Assembly (NCBI RefSeq): GCF_008831285.2
Contig: NC_045139.1
Location: 29,491,206 to 29,555,205 of the forward strand
Length of the DNA: 64,000 nucleotides
Reading direction: 5' to 3'
Source: Nymphaea colorata
Lineage: Eukaryota > Streptophyta > Magnoliopsida > Nymphaeales > Nymphaeaceae
Part shown: piece by piece, positions 36,176 through 48,739 of the stretch
Numbering within the stretch: the first letter of the stretch is position 1
Layout: the number at the start of each line of letters is the position of its first letter
The notes under the pieces: generated by a model
Databases searched by the model: none
The model's input: the letters and a program-made list of their open reading frames with translations, nothing else
Told to the model about the DNA's origin: nothing
Made by a program: the position numbers and the translations under genes

Positions 36176-37347
36176 AATGATTGCCTGGGTGGGGGCCATG
36201 GCTTAGACGGCCCCCCTTCCTTTCGCCCCTATATATTTATATATAAAATCTCTAGTGAGTTTCACGTGAATACTTGGAAACGTGAAAGTGACACTTGTTT
36301 CGTGCTTGTAAACTTTCCAGGTGGCCAGCTCTCAAAAGTTGTAGGCTCTTCCTTGTGATGAGAGAGAGTAATGCTGATATGCTACGTTCCAGAAGCTTTG
36401 TCCAAGAGCTTTTCTCCGCTTTTCCTTCTAAACGAGCTTTCTCTTTCAACCTTTCCTTACACAGAGGTGTACATTCAAGTTTCCGTTCAGCTTTAGTCAA
36501 GAAGTCACCTTTTTTTTTCCATAGCTCGGGCCTTCAAATCATCTTTCAAGTAGGTCCAAGTTCCAAGCTCTAAAGGAATAGCGCCTTCAACAGCCAAATC
36601 TCATGCAAGTTTACAGCCACAATCTATTTTTGGCTTCATGACCAAACCCAAAAGTATTGGTGCAATAATTTAGAACATGAAATAAACTAGCAATGGTTAT
36701 CTTATGAAAATATTCACTTGAATAATTGTAATCTCAGAAAAAGTTTATGCGGAATCTTGGCATTTAGACGCCAATAAAATATGAAAAAAGCTGCAGTTAC
36801 CATAAAAAGACCCACTACGGAGACACCTGCCTCTATTCCAAAATTGTTGTCATGTTCTATGATGATTCCAAACTTGAATAATTATATACTTAAAAATATT
36901 TTTTTGCTACCACAACATGAATAAATGAACAAGTATACATGATAATGATGATACCACTGTAAAATAAAATAAAATCATGTCCTTCGAGCAAGATTCACAC
37001 CAAAGTAGTGAAAATTCCTTAGAATCTGCTTTTTTAATGGTGTTGGTAACAAACCCTAATTGCGTCTCCTGCATTCAGTGAATGAAAAGTAAAGCACGGC
37101 ATCCATACACCTACTCTTCTTTTAGGCACATAGATCAACACTAGCTAACATGGTTAAATGGCATGTATATCCAAAGGAATATTTAGGAAGTACAAACAAT
37201 CAGTAAGATGATAAAGTAATACCGAGTTTGATACTGTCTACTAGGAGGGACCATCCTACTTAACCTAGTTCTCAGACCCATGTGTGAAGCCACAAGTTCT
37301 TCCTGTCTAAGCATCATTATATCAAATTGTTTGATGAAATGACAAGC

Positions 37348-37369
37348 GCACACACACACACACACACAG

Positions 37370-37416
<47 letters not shown>
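37348..37416. repeat. Compound (CA)n and (TA)n microsatellite
   Basis: A CA tract (37348-37368) and a TA tract (37374-37416) separated by a few bases. Confidence 0.95.
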
Positions 37417-37417
<1 letters not shown>

Positions 37418-38652
37418 CACATAAGACGGTTGGAGAACTTAAAATTCTATAACAGGAGAGAGTTTGCATTAGAGCTCAATCAATCAATCAAACCACATTG
37501 GCATCTAAAGCTACCTAGTAATTGGAATAGTGTACCTAATAACCCCAAAAGACAGAGTAAAGTAGAGGGACACAAGTTCATTGGTGACCAATCGAACATA
37601 TTTTGTACTAATCCCAAAGCTATTTTAATTTTTGTCACTATTTCATCAATGATGCTAAGAGATTAGCGATAATTAAGTGTTTTACGTGCCTAAATCCGGA
37701 TCTTAACTGAGTCAAAACCCCAGTCATGAGATAGGGTAGGTGTTACTTGGTGAAAAGTTGAGGAATCCAAATGGGTGGTGGATTTTTCAGTCTAAATTTC
37801 CTTTCATTTAGAGTATCCACGGATTAGTGTGCACATGAAGGGAAAAAGAAGAAAGTGTGAGAGATAAAAAGGGGATTCAAAGATGCCTAGCTGCTCTTCT
37901 TTTCTCCCTTCTCTTGTCCATCATATTCTTTCCCGTATACGTCTATATTGGATCTAATTAAGTAGCTGATCCGTTTAAATTTGGACTCTTTTCTGAGTTA
38001 TTTCTCAAAATTTTAACCAATTGGCTTGATTATTCAGCCTTGTGACAAGCAATAATAATCAGGTTTTAGCTCTTCCAAACTACTATTGAGTTTATCAAAC
38101 CGGACACCTTAATCAACCAGGTATATCCAATAACTCGAAAGTGAATAGTTTGTTAGATCTGCATAGATCTGGATCCAATATGAATTTGGCTGATCTAGTT
38201 CATATTAAAGGTTTCTTCAATGCTTAGTAGCTTACAACCAGCCAAAATTCGATACTATCGGTATCACTTTTCAATTGGACCCAATTCTAGAAAGAATACA
38301 CACATCATGTCAAAAGCAGCAAGAAATTTGAAATTGTTGGTGTAGTTGATATTCGATCATGGACTTGTTGATGTTTGTGCCCTGAAATTAAAATGGGCAC
38401 AAGAGAATGTTTACCTGACCCCAATCAGAATGTATATCTTGATAACATGCAAGAGGCAAGGAGCATAATTGAATCCCATGAACATTGAGCTTTATTATAT
38501 TTAATTACGATCTTCTCTTATGCGAGTAATATGAGAAAGAGAGAAAGAGATAGAGATGATGAAATAAAAAATGCATTTAAAACAACACTGGTGACAAGTT
38601 GTTGCCGGTTTAAGGAATCAGCAAATAACAAAAACAGATAATGTAGATGAAA

Positions 38653-38653
<1 letters not shown>

Positions 38654-38708
<55 letters not shown>
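38654..38708. repeat. (TA)n microsatellite
   Basis: About 27 TA units, in intergenic DNA. Confidence 0.95.
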
Positions 38709-38816
38709 TAGTTATTGAGAGTCACCCAATCGCAATCCATATGGTGCAGATGCAGAAAAATTTGAGAACTGATACTAGATGATGAAAATACTTATCATTT
38801 TTTCTTTTTGTTTTTC

Positions 38817-38827
38817 ACACACACACA

Positions 38828-38882
<55 letters not shown>
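38817..38882. repeat. Compound (CA)n, (TA)n and (GA)n microsatellite
   Basis: CA units, then TA units, then GA units follow one another over 66 bases with only a few bases between. Confidence 0.9.
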
Positions 38883-40476
38883 CTTTGTGAACCTTGGCCC
38901 CATGTGAATTGAGGGTTGACAAAGGTAGCGAGGAGCACCTTTGTGCTTTGTATGGACAAGTAGGTGCTACTTTGTAATAGGTCTCGAGTAAGAGCATCAA
39001 TATTTCCCCACTATCGAAACATGGTTCTTTACAAAGTGGGAAGATGCCATCATACAAAAAAGCTTAACATATATTCGACATGAATTTAGCATTCAAACTT
39101 TCTAGTCCCAGTTATAGTTCTGACGGCTGTCTCAGCTATATTTCTCAATTTGATGTTCGATCGCAATCGCCATTGATATCTGAATCCACAGCAATATGTA
39201 GCTGAAAAATCACCAAAATTGCAAGAAAAAATCGATTTCAATTGAAAAAATAGACTTGGAAAATCCTAATCATGTTAGCGATGATAAGATATTTAAAGTT
39301 AAGATAGGGAAGTAAATTTGTGCTGTGAGATTATAAAAACGAAATCGGTAATCACGTTCGGCCACTATTGTTTTATCGAATCAGTTACTATCCGAAACAA
39401 GACGGCCCGATAAAATTCTTGACGAGTTTTTTGGTATAAAAATCAGAAAATGAATCAAATCGGCCAGAAAAGGGAGTGAAAGGATAGTCAATTACGTCTT
39501 TATTTGGTTAATTAAGAATGAAGGCAAGAAAGGAAAACAAAACAAAGGTTAATGTAAATCCAATCCTTTCAAAATTGAAGAAATCGAAACAGAAAGAAAG
39601 GCTTGTGACATCATTTCCTTCTCTTTTCTTTCTTCTTCTTGTCTTCATTTCCGATATTGTTCCGTCTTTCGCTTCCGCCCCTCCACTCCGACGATCCTTT
39701 TCTTGGTTGGACCAAGCTCTTTCTTTCCTTTCCCTCCATCCAAACAAGGCGCAAGAGTCCACAACTTCACTAACAAACTATGTTCATGCTGGCGATGTAA
39801 ATAGTTCGGATTTGGGTTGGAATCCAGAACCTCCCGTGCAAACATATCTACATCCACACCCAATTCATACTCTTAATTTTGATTTTCGAAACCAAGTGTG
39901 ACTCAAAACCTATGAGAGCTGACTACGCGACTGGATCTGTTATCTGACAGTCAGTAATTGGATCTAAATTTCACTTGCAAGATAATCCAACAAAAAGAAT
40001 TCGAAAACACGTCAGTATAGTGCTAGCTCTCTCCCTCTTTTATATATATATATATATATATTCTGTTGGATCAGTTCCTCACAATGTTGGCTGAGCCCAT
40101 ATTTGATATTGTGGAATCTTGTACCGTCAAATTTTTTGCTGCATGTCGGAAAATTTCATTTTCCTTTCTACTTTTTGCCTATATCGCTACAAGGCATACC
40201 ACCTGTTCAGATTTTCCTAATACCTGTTACACTTTTCCAAAAAATGGTTTTTCATTAAAATGGTGGCCATACTTCAAAACAAATTTATGAAAAGCGCTTC
40301 CTCTTAAAGACTTATTAATAAAATGTAGACTCTCAAATGAAAATTTTCCTATTAACGTTTTACTGGATTCCACGGTGCATCTCTCTCTCTCTCTCTCTCA
40401 TATCCACACATACTGTGTACTTGCACATTTCCTGCGTAGATTCTCTCCCTAAAAAGTAGCCATGCCTGAAGCGGCT

Positions 40477-40526
40477 TATATATAAACATATATACCTCGA
40501 GCTACAATTAACCACATGAAGTAGAC

Positions 40527-40558
<32 letters not shown>
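40477..40558 (+). promoter_or_regulatory. TATA box and CT-rich leader of the NF-YB gene
   Basis: TATATATAAA lies at 40477-40486, 113 bases before the ATG at 40599. A (CT)n tract (40530-40558) and a 10-bp tandem word (AGTGTTGCAC, 40559-40585) fill the leader. Pyrimidine leaders are common in plant genes. A further (CT)n tract lies upstream at 40379-40399. Confidence 0.6.
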
Positions 40559-40561
<3 letters not shown>

Positions 40562-40598
40562 GTTGCACAGTGTTGCACAGTGTTGAAGAAGCACAAAC

Positions 40599-41279
40599 AT
40601 GACGGGGAGACGACGACCACAGAGCCCAATGAGCAGCCCCGCCTCAGACAACGACTGCAAGGCAGCCGGCGGTGGAGGGGAGAGCAGCCACCACGACGGC
40701 TGCAGCAAGGAGCAAGATAGGTTCCTACCCATCGCCAATGTCAGCAGGATCATGAAGAAGTCCCTGCCTGCGAATGCCAAGATATCCAAGGAGGCCAAAG
40801 AGACGGTCCAGGAGTGCGTCTCAGAGTTCATCAGCTTCATCACCGGCGAGGCCTCCGACAAGTGCCTGAAAGAGAAGCGCAAGACCATCAATGGCGACGA
40901 CCTCCTGTGGGCCATGGGCAGCCTCGGCTTTGAGGATTACGTCATCCCCCTCAAGGCATACTTGAACAAGTACAGAGAATCAGAAGGCGAAAAGAACACT
41001 TTTTCTGCTCCAAGGCAAGGTGATCAATCTCCATCAGCAGAAACGTCGATTAACAACGACAGCAACAGCAACAACAAAAATGGTAGCGTTCACAACAATT
41101 ACTACTACCATCATGATCAGGACGGATCTCGAAGCATCAGTCTCATCGATGTTTCGGGCCTTCATCATAGCCTTTTTCCTATATCGATGCCAGTGATTCA
41201 CCAAAACTACGGAGGAGGAGAAGGAACAGGAGTAGAATTACGGAGAGCCTCAGGAGGCAGGTGCTTTCCAAATCCATAG
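40599..41279 (+). CDS. NF-YB (HAP3) CCAAT-binding subunit, non-LEC1 type, intronless
   Basis: The 226-residue protein has a conserved histone-fold core at residues 37-128: [20 protein letters not shown], then [19 protein letters not shown], then [13 protein letters not shown], ending [21 protein letters not shown] pairs with NF-YC and then NF-YA or CO-like proteins to bind CCAAT boxes in the nucleus. Lys64 stands where LEC1-type proteins carry the Asp needed for embryo functions, so this is the non-LEC1 class; lack of introns recalls NF-YB2/NF-YB3, often linked to flowering. The tail is rich in Asn, His and Tyr and is not conserved. Two core positions are unusual: Ile in place of the common Glu in YVEPL, and CLKEK for CQREK. 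A second ATG at 40629 could also serve as the start. Confidence 0.92.
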   Translation: MTGRRRPQSPMSSPASDNDCKAAGGGGESSHHDGCSKEQDRFLPIANVSRIMKKSLPANAKISKEAKETVQECVSEFISFITGEASDKCLKEKRKTINGDDLLWAMGSLGFEDYVIPLKAYLNKYRESEGEKNTFSAPRQGDQSPSAETSINNDSNSNNKNGSVHNNYYYHHDQDGSRSISLIDVSGLHHSLFPISMPVIHQNYGGGEGTGVELRRASGGRCFPNP

Positions 41280-42892
41280 ATATACGAGAAGCGCATTACT
41301 GATTGCAAAGGTTGGATTTGGAGTCTGTTGCATCATATTGCTGGAGACCTGATCACCACCATGAACGGACCAGGATAATGCATCGAGTCAGTTCAGTGCT
41401 GATGATCCCTGGCGCGAGAGTTCAATGCATTAGGATTAATTTCTGATCTTAGGTATCTGCCATGATTAGGATTGTACTGGAATAATGCTTTCATGTTTTT
41501 TCCTTCTTTTTTTTTTGGTTTCTCCTTTTCCAGTTTTAATTGTTCTTCTGCTTGAAGTTCTCAAACTATTATTACTATCAGCAGTAAGTTTCTTCTGCTT
41601 TTACCATGTTATCTTGTTTGATTCCATGTTGGCTTAGATATTGCTCCTCAATTGGAACGTGGCATCCTTTTTTTACTGTGTTAACTGCGTTGGTTACACG
41701 CCTAACTAAAAGAAAGTTGACCAACTTTTCAGATTGTGTGGCCTGCCATTGGACAGCTCTCTCTCTCGCTCCTGAACAAGAAGTTATCTTTTACCTTTGC
41801 TTTTCTGTACCTTTTCCTTTGCCAAATTTGGGATAAGATTACAGGTTTTTTAATCGGTAAGATGCCGACTTCTACCTGCTGACAAGACTTGTGGGACAGT
41901 CATGCCTATAGTGGGTCCTCATCTGTTTGTCCTTTTCATCAGGTTGTTTTTGTAATTTCTTGTGAACAACCAGCTTGTTCATGTCATGTTAGTTAATTTC
42001 AAGTTGGAAATAAGGTCCATATTGTCTTGTAGAGAGGATGGTAATGGAGGAGAACCAAAGACTGCACCATAGACAGGTGGATTGAATAAGGTTACTTGTG
42101 AAAGTTCCGCAAATTTAAGAGCAGGAAATAATGTTCATGTAGTCTTCTAGTAACCATAGCTTTTTCCAGTTGAATTAATGAAATTTTAGAATCATTGCTT
42201 TCATTCTTTAGAAAATGAAACTTGCATTATCAAGCAAGAATTTTGGTTCTGGGATTATTGGCTCATTCTGATTCTGGAATTATGGTGCCAACCTAAGGGG
42301 TGAAATTATGATTGTAACATTCTAAATTTTTTTCATCTCACTTTGGGCATAAGACATGAAGACTTTGATTCATGAAGTCCAGATTTTTAATCCCCTTTCA
42401 TCAAACAAGCCATTTTTAATTTTAAAATCGAAATTGTATACTATCAAACCCAAAGGAAAATTATAGCTAGCATTTTCATTCCAATTGTAGAAATTTGATT
42501 TTGAAATTTTAATTCCAAAATCAAATCAAAACTCTAAGACATCAAATGCCCCCTAAAGGTAAAGTGGTGGAGAGCAATCTAAGAAAGGGAGACTATTGTT
42601 TGATATAACTACAATTTGGAAAAGAGCTACCCATTCATCTTTCTACTTGTATAAGGAACCAATACTCATACAGCTTCTGTATAAACTGGAGTTTGGGATG
42701 CATAACTGAAACTGATGAGACTACAAAGAAAGTAACCATAGCGCCCACAAGTGGTCTTACTTTCATGTGGCTGGGCAGAAATACTGGTCAAAAAGATGAA
42801 TAAATATCAGTACTTAATGATCAATCCTCCTGAACATAATTAGTAAGTTAACAAAAGACTTTGTTGGATGTGACTTTTAATAATTTTCATAA

Positions 42893-42923
<31 letters not shown>

Positions 42924-43665
42924 ATCCAAGATGAAATCAAAATTTAAGAAAGAAATAATATAAATAAAAATACTACGTATTAATGACTAATAACTCACAA
43001 AAGTTAAATGAAAACCCCTTTAAAAACAAGTTTAATCAAGTAAAATTAACTAGTTTGAATCACTTTCGTTCCCAAGAAAGTATCCTGGTGTATCTAACTA
43101 TGACGATGCAGGTACAGGGATCTGACTAAGTTTGGAAGGAAATCGTCGCATCATGCTATTACGTTTGAATCATAAAAGAGGTGACCAACCAAGCTGATCC
43201 AAAATGGTTGTCTGTATGCTGGCCTCCGAGTCCTGACGTGACTTGTGGGAGTGGAAAACTGCCTTCAAGTAACATCTGTTTATCTCTTCTTTTGGTTTTT
43301 TCTGAATACTAGAAAAGAAATCAAACCCCACGCTTCATCACCCTCTTATAAACAAGTGGGGATGGGCAACTAGTCTAGTAAAGTCTAACTTAACTTAAGG
43401 TCATCTCAGATGAAGCTCGGCTCGAGCTAAATAAATTATTGCATGATAAAAGTGAAGTTCGATCTCCACCTTTGTGATCCGGTGCAAGCTTAAACAACCT
43501 TTAAGTTCAGTCTGATTCTGTTTGTAAATCCACCAAATTCATCTTGTTTGAGGTCGAGTCGTACGCGATCCATCCCGTTGAGAATTTGAGAGGGCTTAGG
43601 TGGATTGCGATTTGCGAGACCAGTTGCAGTTCGGACCTAGGATTCAAGAAGTAAATCCGATCCGT
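41280..43665. other. 3' flank of the NF-YB gene and intergenic DNA
   Basis: Early bases are the likely 3' UTR. The rest is AT-rich with a (CA)n(TA)n tract at 42893-42922 and, near 43355-43480, a fragment with GCTCGGCTCGAGCT words like those at 16020-16130, probably an old retroelement piece. No gene is supported. Confidence 0.6.
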
Positions 43666-43744
43666 CAATGAAAGGAGATGATGGGGGTGGGGGCGGTGGG
43701 GGTGGGGGGAGGCGGAGGAGCTGTGAGTTCCTCCTGTGAAGGCA

Positions 43745-46700
43745 ATGGCTGCCGTCGCTCCTTTAAGGGCTTGGGCGAGGACCATCATTCGATCTTCTTC
43801 TTCGTCATCTTTTGTCCGACTACCATCCTCTGCTCGGTTTGTCAGTTCCGACTCGACGGCACGTCTTGGCCTGAGGTTCCCAGAGCCTGAGCCGGCAGAC
43901 ACGGAAACGCCGGCGAATAAGAGCAGAAATGAGAAGAAGAGGGAGGCGAAGCGTGCAGTCAAGTGGGGGATGGACCTCGCGCAACTCCCACCTCCCCAGA
44001 TCAAGCTGATACTGAAGTACGCAGGAGAACTCTCTGTCTCTGTTTCAGTTTCCTTGGTCTTCCACGTTCTTGGTCATTGAAATTTTGATGAATAGATATG
44101 TGATTGTTTATATAAGAAATGTGATGTTTCGTGTTGTTGGTACTGAAGATATTGATAAATGTGCGTGTAGTTTAAAAATGCCTGGTGTTTTCGTCCTGTT
44201 GTTGGAAGGGATTTTGGTTAATGATTTTCGTTATTCAGGGCTGCTGCGCTTGAACAAGAGGTTTTTGAAGCGCTGATGCTGGCGAAGGTGAGGTTTTGGC
44301 CCTTTTCCTTCTCGTTTTACTGTTTAGTTTTTGTTGTAACATTCATTGCATTGTCAAGGCGGGGATGAGTTTCTTGAATCGATTGAATTGTTTTTCTCGT
44401 TTCAGAGACTAGGGCCGGATGTGAGAGAAGGGAAGAGGAGACAATTTAATTATATAGGTTAGTATGTCAAATTCTTCTTTTCTTTTTTTGGCTGTGAAAC
44501 TACACGTTGGCAGATATAAAATCTTCTCACAGCAGTGCCTCTTGGGAATGATTGAATGGTAGAGCAGGATATCTGTTTCTGTATGTAATATGTTTCATGC
44601 AGTCCATATCTACTCTACTTCCTGTACATGGTTGTCTTCTATTTCATTCTTAGTTTTCTGGTTAGTTGGTGAATGATCAACATGGAAATATGAAAATGTA
44701 GCAGTTGGTAAAAAACAAAAGCTCATATATCCAAAGAATGGCAAAACAGTTGTCCCGAACTGAGTTTCTGCTCACTAGAACTTTTAACAGGAGAGTCTTA
44801 CATTTTAATCCTTTCACTGAAAATTTGTTTTCTTATAAGAATCGAAAGGTAATTCATCGAATTGAAAGTGGCGACACAAGGCTCAGCATGGACTGGTTCG
44901 ACGGTTGTCACAAAGCTTAAAGTCATTGAAATGCCTTATCAAAGAGAATTTAGTGTAACCTGCATTCTGAGCTGAAACTAAAGTAATTCAGACTGTAAAA
45001 GCGACATAGTTGCTAAATTTTCTTGTAGGTTTTCTTAGAACATATTCTGTTGAGATTCATCAAACCTTCTGAAAGAACAAGTCCTGTCATTATTTCATCT
45101 GAGATTGCCATCTAGTTTGTAGATACACAGCAATTAACTGCTTCAATGGAGTTGAAAAGCTACACGTGAGTGTACATTGCTTGTTCTTAGTTAGGTAAAT
45201 GATCTTCCTGGTAAATGTTTTGGCAAGGTTGCTTGTCTTTTGAATAAAATATGGCAACAACATTTGTTAGGAAGACTATTGCGGGATGCCCAGCCTGAAT
45301 TGATGGATGCTCTCATTCAGGCTTCAAAAGATGGTGATACTGGTAGATTGCAATCCTTGTGTGGCAAACAGACATGGCCCATGAATCCAGAAGCGGATGT
45401 GGAATTTGAAGATGACGACCTTCAAGAGGTGTATATAGCAGTTCTCCTTTATCTCTTTTTCAGTAAAGAGACTATGAAAGATGTCCTGTTATAGCAAGAC
45501 AGGATCTATGAAATGATGTATCTGGTATGCAGGCATGTGATGACTACTTGGAGATAGCAGATAGATGGTTTGTGGGACTGGTAGACAAGGACTCTTCAAT
45601 TACAAATGAGGTGTATTCACTCCATAGTGTGGACTTTGATAGACAGGTATAATAACTGGTTCCATAAGGGGTAGCATTTCCTGGCACGATCTTATCATTT
45701 TGTGTGAAGACCCACTTTTCTGTTTCTTGATTGTTGGTTATTGCTCTTAGCTTTTTCACACACATACACTGAGATAATTGGTAGATACCAGACCATTGTT
45801 TTAACCAAAATGTGAACCTTGTAATGTGTTTATAAACTTTAATTTAATATAAATCATTGTCTACTTCAAGTCATTTTTGTAAAAATAATTGATTTTGATT
45901 TTTTATTCTATCAAAATTTTGATACTATAAGAGCCGTTCATTTTTTTTATTATTAAAAAAACATTATTTAAGTAAGAAAACGACTAACTTAATATATGTT
46001 TTTCATCAAATCACTCTTAAGATCATACCTACAAGGTTAGATTGCAAAAAAAAATTAATTTTAATAGGTCTAGTTTTTGTCCTTTACCTAAAGTGGTCTG
46101 GTTTTTACCAACTCTCTCTCTCTCTCTCTCTCTCATGTTTTACCCTTGTGTGCCCCAAGCTAAACGACATTAATTTCTCTTGATCTAATGATAGTTTTCT
46201 TGTTACAAATCATACTTTGGATCATGTCGTTGTGAACAAAATCAATGGCTTGTGCTTCGAGTTTTGATGAATAGCCAGCTTTTTTACTTTTTATGCCCTT
46301 GATCTTCTTCTTACACATCAAAATGAGGTGCCCCAGAGATTCTTATTTTGTTGATTCAACAATGTCAAACTCATCCATCAAATTTTTTTGGTGGCACAAA
46401 AACGTTTTGGCCGAACCTCTCTCTCGCTATATATATATATATATATATATAAAGTTAGACCACTTCTATGTTTGGATGTTGTTTTCTTAGTGGCTTCATC
46501 TCTTTTGACGCCTGCTTTTCATCCATGGCTGTGACCGAAAACCAGCATTGGTTTTAAACCCAACACTTGGTTTCTTTTTTTCTTTTTTTTTATCCTCAAT
46601 GTCATCATGCTGGTTTCCAATCAACTAATGTTTTCTTCATCATTTGTTTGCGTATTTTTTATTTCATTTACCTAGTGTAGACTTGCAAAGCCTTTTTTGG

Positions 46701-46920
46701 AGGTCCTTGAGTTTTCTTTTTTTTGAAAATTGAAGTTTCTGACAAGCTACTGTTGTTGCTTACTCAGGAGTTGAGAAAGCTTGTTCGAAGAGTACAATCT
46801 ATTCAATCAAACCAGCTAAGGGAAGAAAATATGGAAGGTCCTGATGAATCCTTGGCTGGTGCAAAGACTTTGCTGAGTCGCTTCCTCCGTTCTCTTGCAA
46901 AGAAGTCTTTGACCATGTAG
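43745..46920 (+). CDS. Organelle-targeted DarP/YjgA (DUF615) family protein, six exons
   Basis: Exons: 43745-44016, 44239-44287, 44406-44457, 45271-45428, 45533-45646, 46768-46920; 798 nt, 265 residues, all GT-AG and closing in frame. The first 45 or so residues are rich in Arg, Ser and Ala with almost no acids, like a mitochondrial or plastid leader. The mature part has the family pattern: NEKKREAKRAVKWGMDL, then LAKRLGPDVREGKRRQFNYIG-RLLR, a central acidic insert (EADVEFEDDDLQE), and ELRKLVRRV near the end. Bacterial DarP (YjgA) helps assemble the large ribosomal subunit, so an organellar ribosome role is likely but inferred. A 70-codon open frame beginning at 43678 overlaps the start codon in another frame. 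The gene faces the HIT4-like gene tail to tail. Confidence 0.88.
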
Positions 46921-48739
46921 TTTTTAACTCTTTCGTTTGTTTTCTATTATATTGTAACATGGCCATTATTCAGGTCGATCTCTAACTAATCTTAAATTGA
47001 AAACACAGATGAAAAAGAAGCATAGCATATTTGCTGCCTTGGTTCGACTCTTATCCCCTTTTTTAAACTTTCTGCATTCTATACACGGAATCGCTTGTTG
47101 GTCTTATGTTTTCCCTTCCAAAGTGGTTTCTTCGTCAGGCATTGTTTAGGAGATCTTTGCGGAGGAGAAGAATATACTTAGGGGAATTTGCTTTACGTGG
47201 AATAATGAAGCCTGACACGTTTTTTTATCTTTTTTGTGGGCACGAATCTTTTTTAAGCTTTTTCTGCTTCCTTTTGTCATGCATTTTCGGTACTGTCAAA
47301 TGAATTATTGTTGTCTGTCTCATTTTTCGTATTATTTCAGTTTGGTGGCAGATTATTAGCTTCCCCCATATTGGGCTAATTTTCATTTTTCTTAGTTCAT
47401 ATATATTCTGAAATATTTAACAATAAAAAATGTTTAATATTGTAAAGGCCATAAGATCTGCATTGGCCAAAACTATTTATATTCACAATCAACACAGGAG
47501 GCGAAGGACCGATGACTCGGATCTTCCCAAGTTCATGATTCATCAGAAGAGCTTTACTAAATCGTATATCGAAGAGACTCGTTATATTATCGTTAGAAGG
47601 CTCAAAAGTTGGAATTTTCTCAATGCAATCAAAGGCAATGGGAACAACACCAGGCCAACTCTGTTAGGTGTAGTAACAGAGGCAGCAAGGTCTCCATTAT
47701 CACGATCATCATTTTCTTTCGCAGCCCGAATTTGGAATGCTTTGCTTTCGGAATACTTTCAAAAAACAGCCTTAATCCCAAGGACAGAAGAAAAAAGTTA
47801 ACTTATTAGGGGCAGTTTTCTCAGAAAAATTCGACGAAGGTCTCGGTCTCGGCATCCTCTGAAGAACATTTTAGAAAAACTAAGACCAAGAGGAGAGTAA
47901 TCTGTGGGCAACCTAAAGCATCAAGCAAAACATGGTCTGTAGAACGACGCCTTTAGCCTCAGATTACATTCGAAAACCCACCAAATACAAACCAGTTTGA
48001 GCTCAACTGAACTCAATCGGTAAATGGATTCAAACAAACAGGTAGTGTTGCGTCCAAACATGACAGGCATGCTAACCTGATTATATGCACAGCATACCCT
48101 GCCAACTAATCTAGAGCTAAATCAAGTATGATCTTCCCATCAAATTATAGACGCAAATCAGAATAACTTGGATCCTGTTAGTTAGCACCAATTCAGCAAC
48201 GCTAGGATCCGTCCATAAACAAGAGGAGGTTCAACGTTGAGCTTATGGCCTTGGACGGTCAGTCGAAGGAAGTCACGACAGGGAAACATGCATAGAAGAG
48301 GGTGACATTTGGATCCAAGACTCCAGATGGACGGGAAGAGAAAAGAAGAAATAAGGTTGATTAGATTTCCATTTGATTTCGTTATCCTTTCCCACAACAT
48401 ATAAAAGATAATGTAATTGACAAAATATAAACAATGAAAAAATGAAAGTACCAACGTAGTGCAAAAAGGGGAGGATGTAGCGATGGCTGAACGGCTGAGT
48501 TAACTAGATCTTTTTTCTACACCACAGCAGGATGGTTCTCGCAGCAGCAGGTGGAAGAAGCACCTAAAGCTTGCAAGCATCAGTAGTTTGATGCAGCAAC
48601 CACTTTCGCGATCACAGGTTTACTCCCTTTGTCGGTGTGTTTCGAGAAGAACTTCACCTCAGGGAGCCATTACAAAGAAAAAGAACACTGGAGTTGACGC
48701 AGAAAAGTGCTGGCGATTTCCGCTCTATTTGTTGCTCCA
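46921..48739. other. Convergent 3' regions of the DarP-like and HIT4-like genes
   Basis: Transcripts from both sides end here. An ATG-led frame of 123 codons on the plus strand (47430-47801) has a mixed, Arg- and Ser-rich sequence without family resemblance; I leave it uncalled. I see no RNA gene or repeat with clear ends. Confidence 0.6.

Larger units (their letters stand above)
35722..40450. other. Intergenic DNA between the alpha-SNAP and NF-YB genes
   Basis: The start is alpha-SNAP 3' UTR. After it come a reversed copy of repeat family F (36050-36175), several long dinucleotide tracts and AT-rich unique sequence. Short open frames at 36252-36573 and 39508-39901 have no recognisable products. 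No gene is supported. Confidence 0.6.

Noticed and set aside
36252-36573. Opposed frames of 80-90 codons on both strands
   Set aside because: They overlap each other, lie just beside a repeat, and neither gives a recognisable protein.
39518-39901. Plus-strand ATG frame of 127 codons with a hydrophobic stretch
   Set aside because: Composition is Lys then Phe/Leu/Ser from pyrimidine-rich DNA, with no family resemblance and an overlapping minus-strand frame of similar size.
47430-47801. ATG frame of 123 codons between the DarP-like and HIT4-like genes
   Set aside because: No recognisable domain and located in the expected 3' regions of two convergent genes; not called without transcript evidence.
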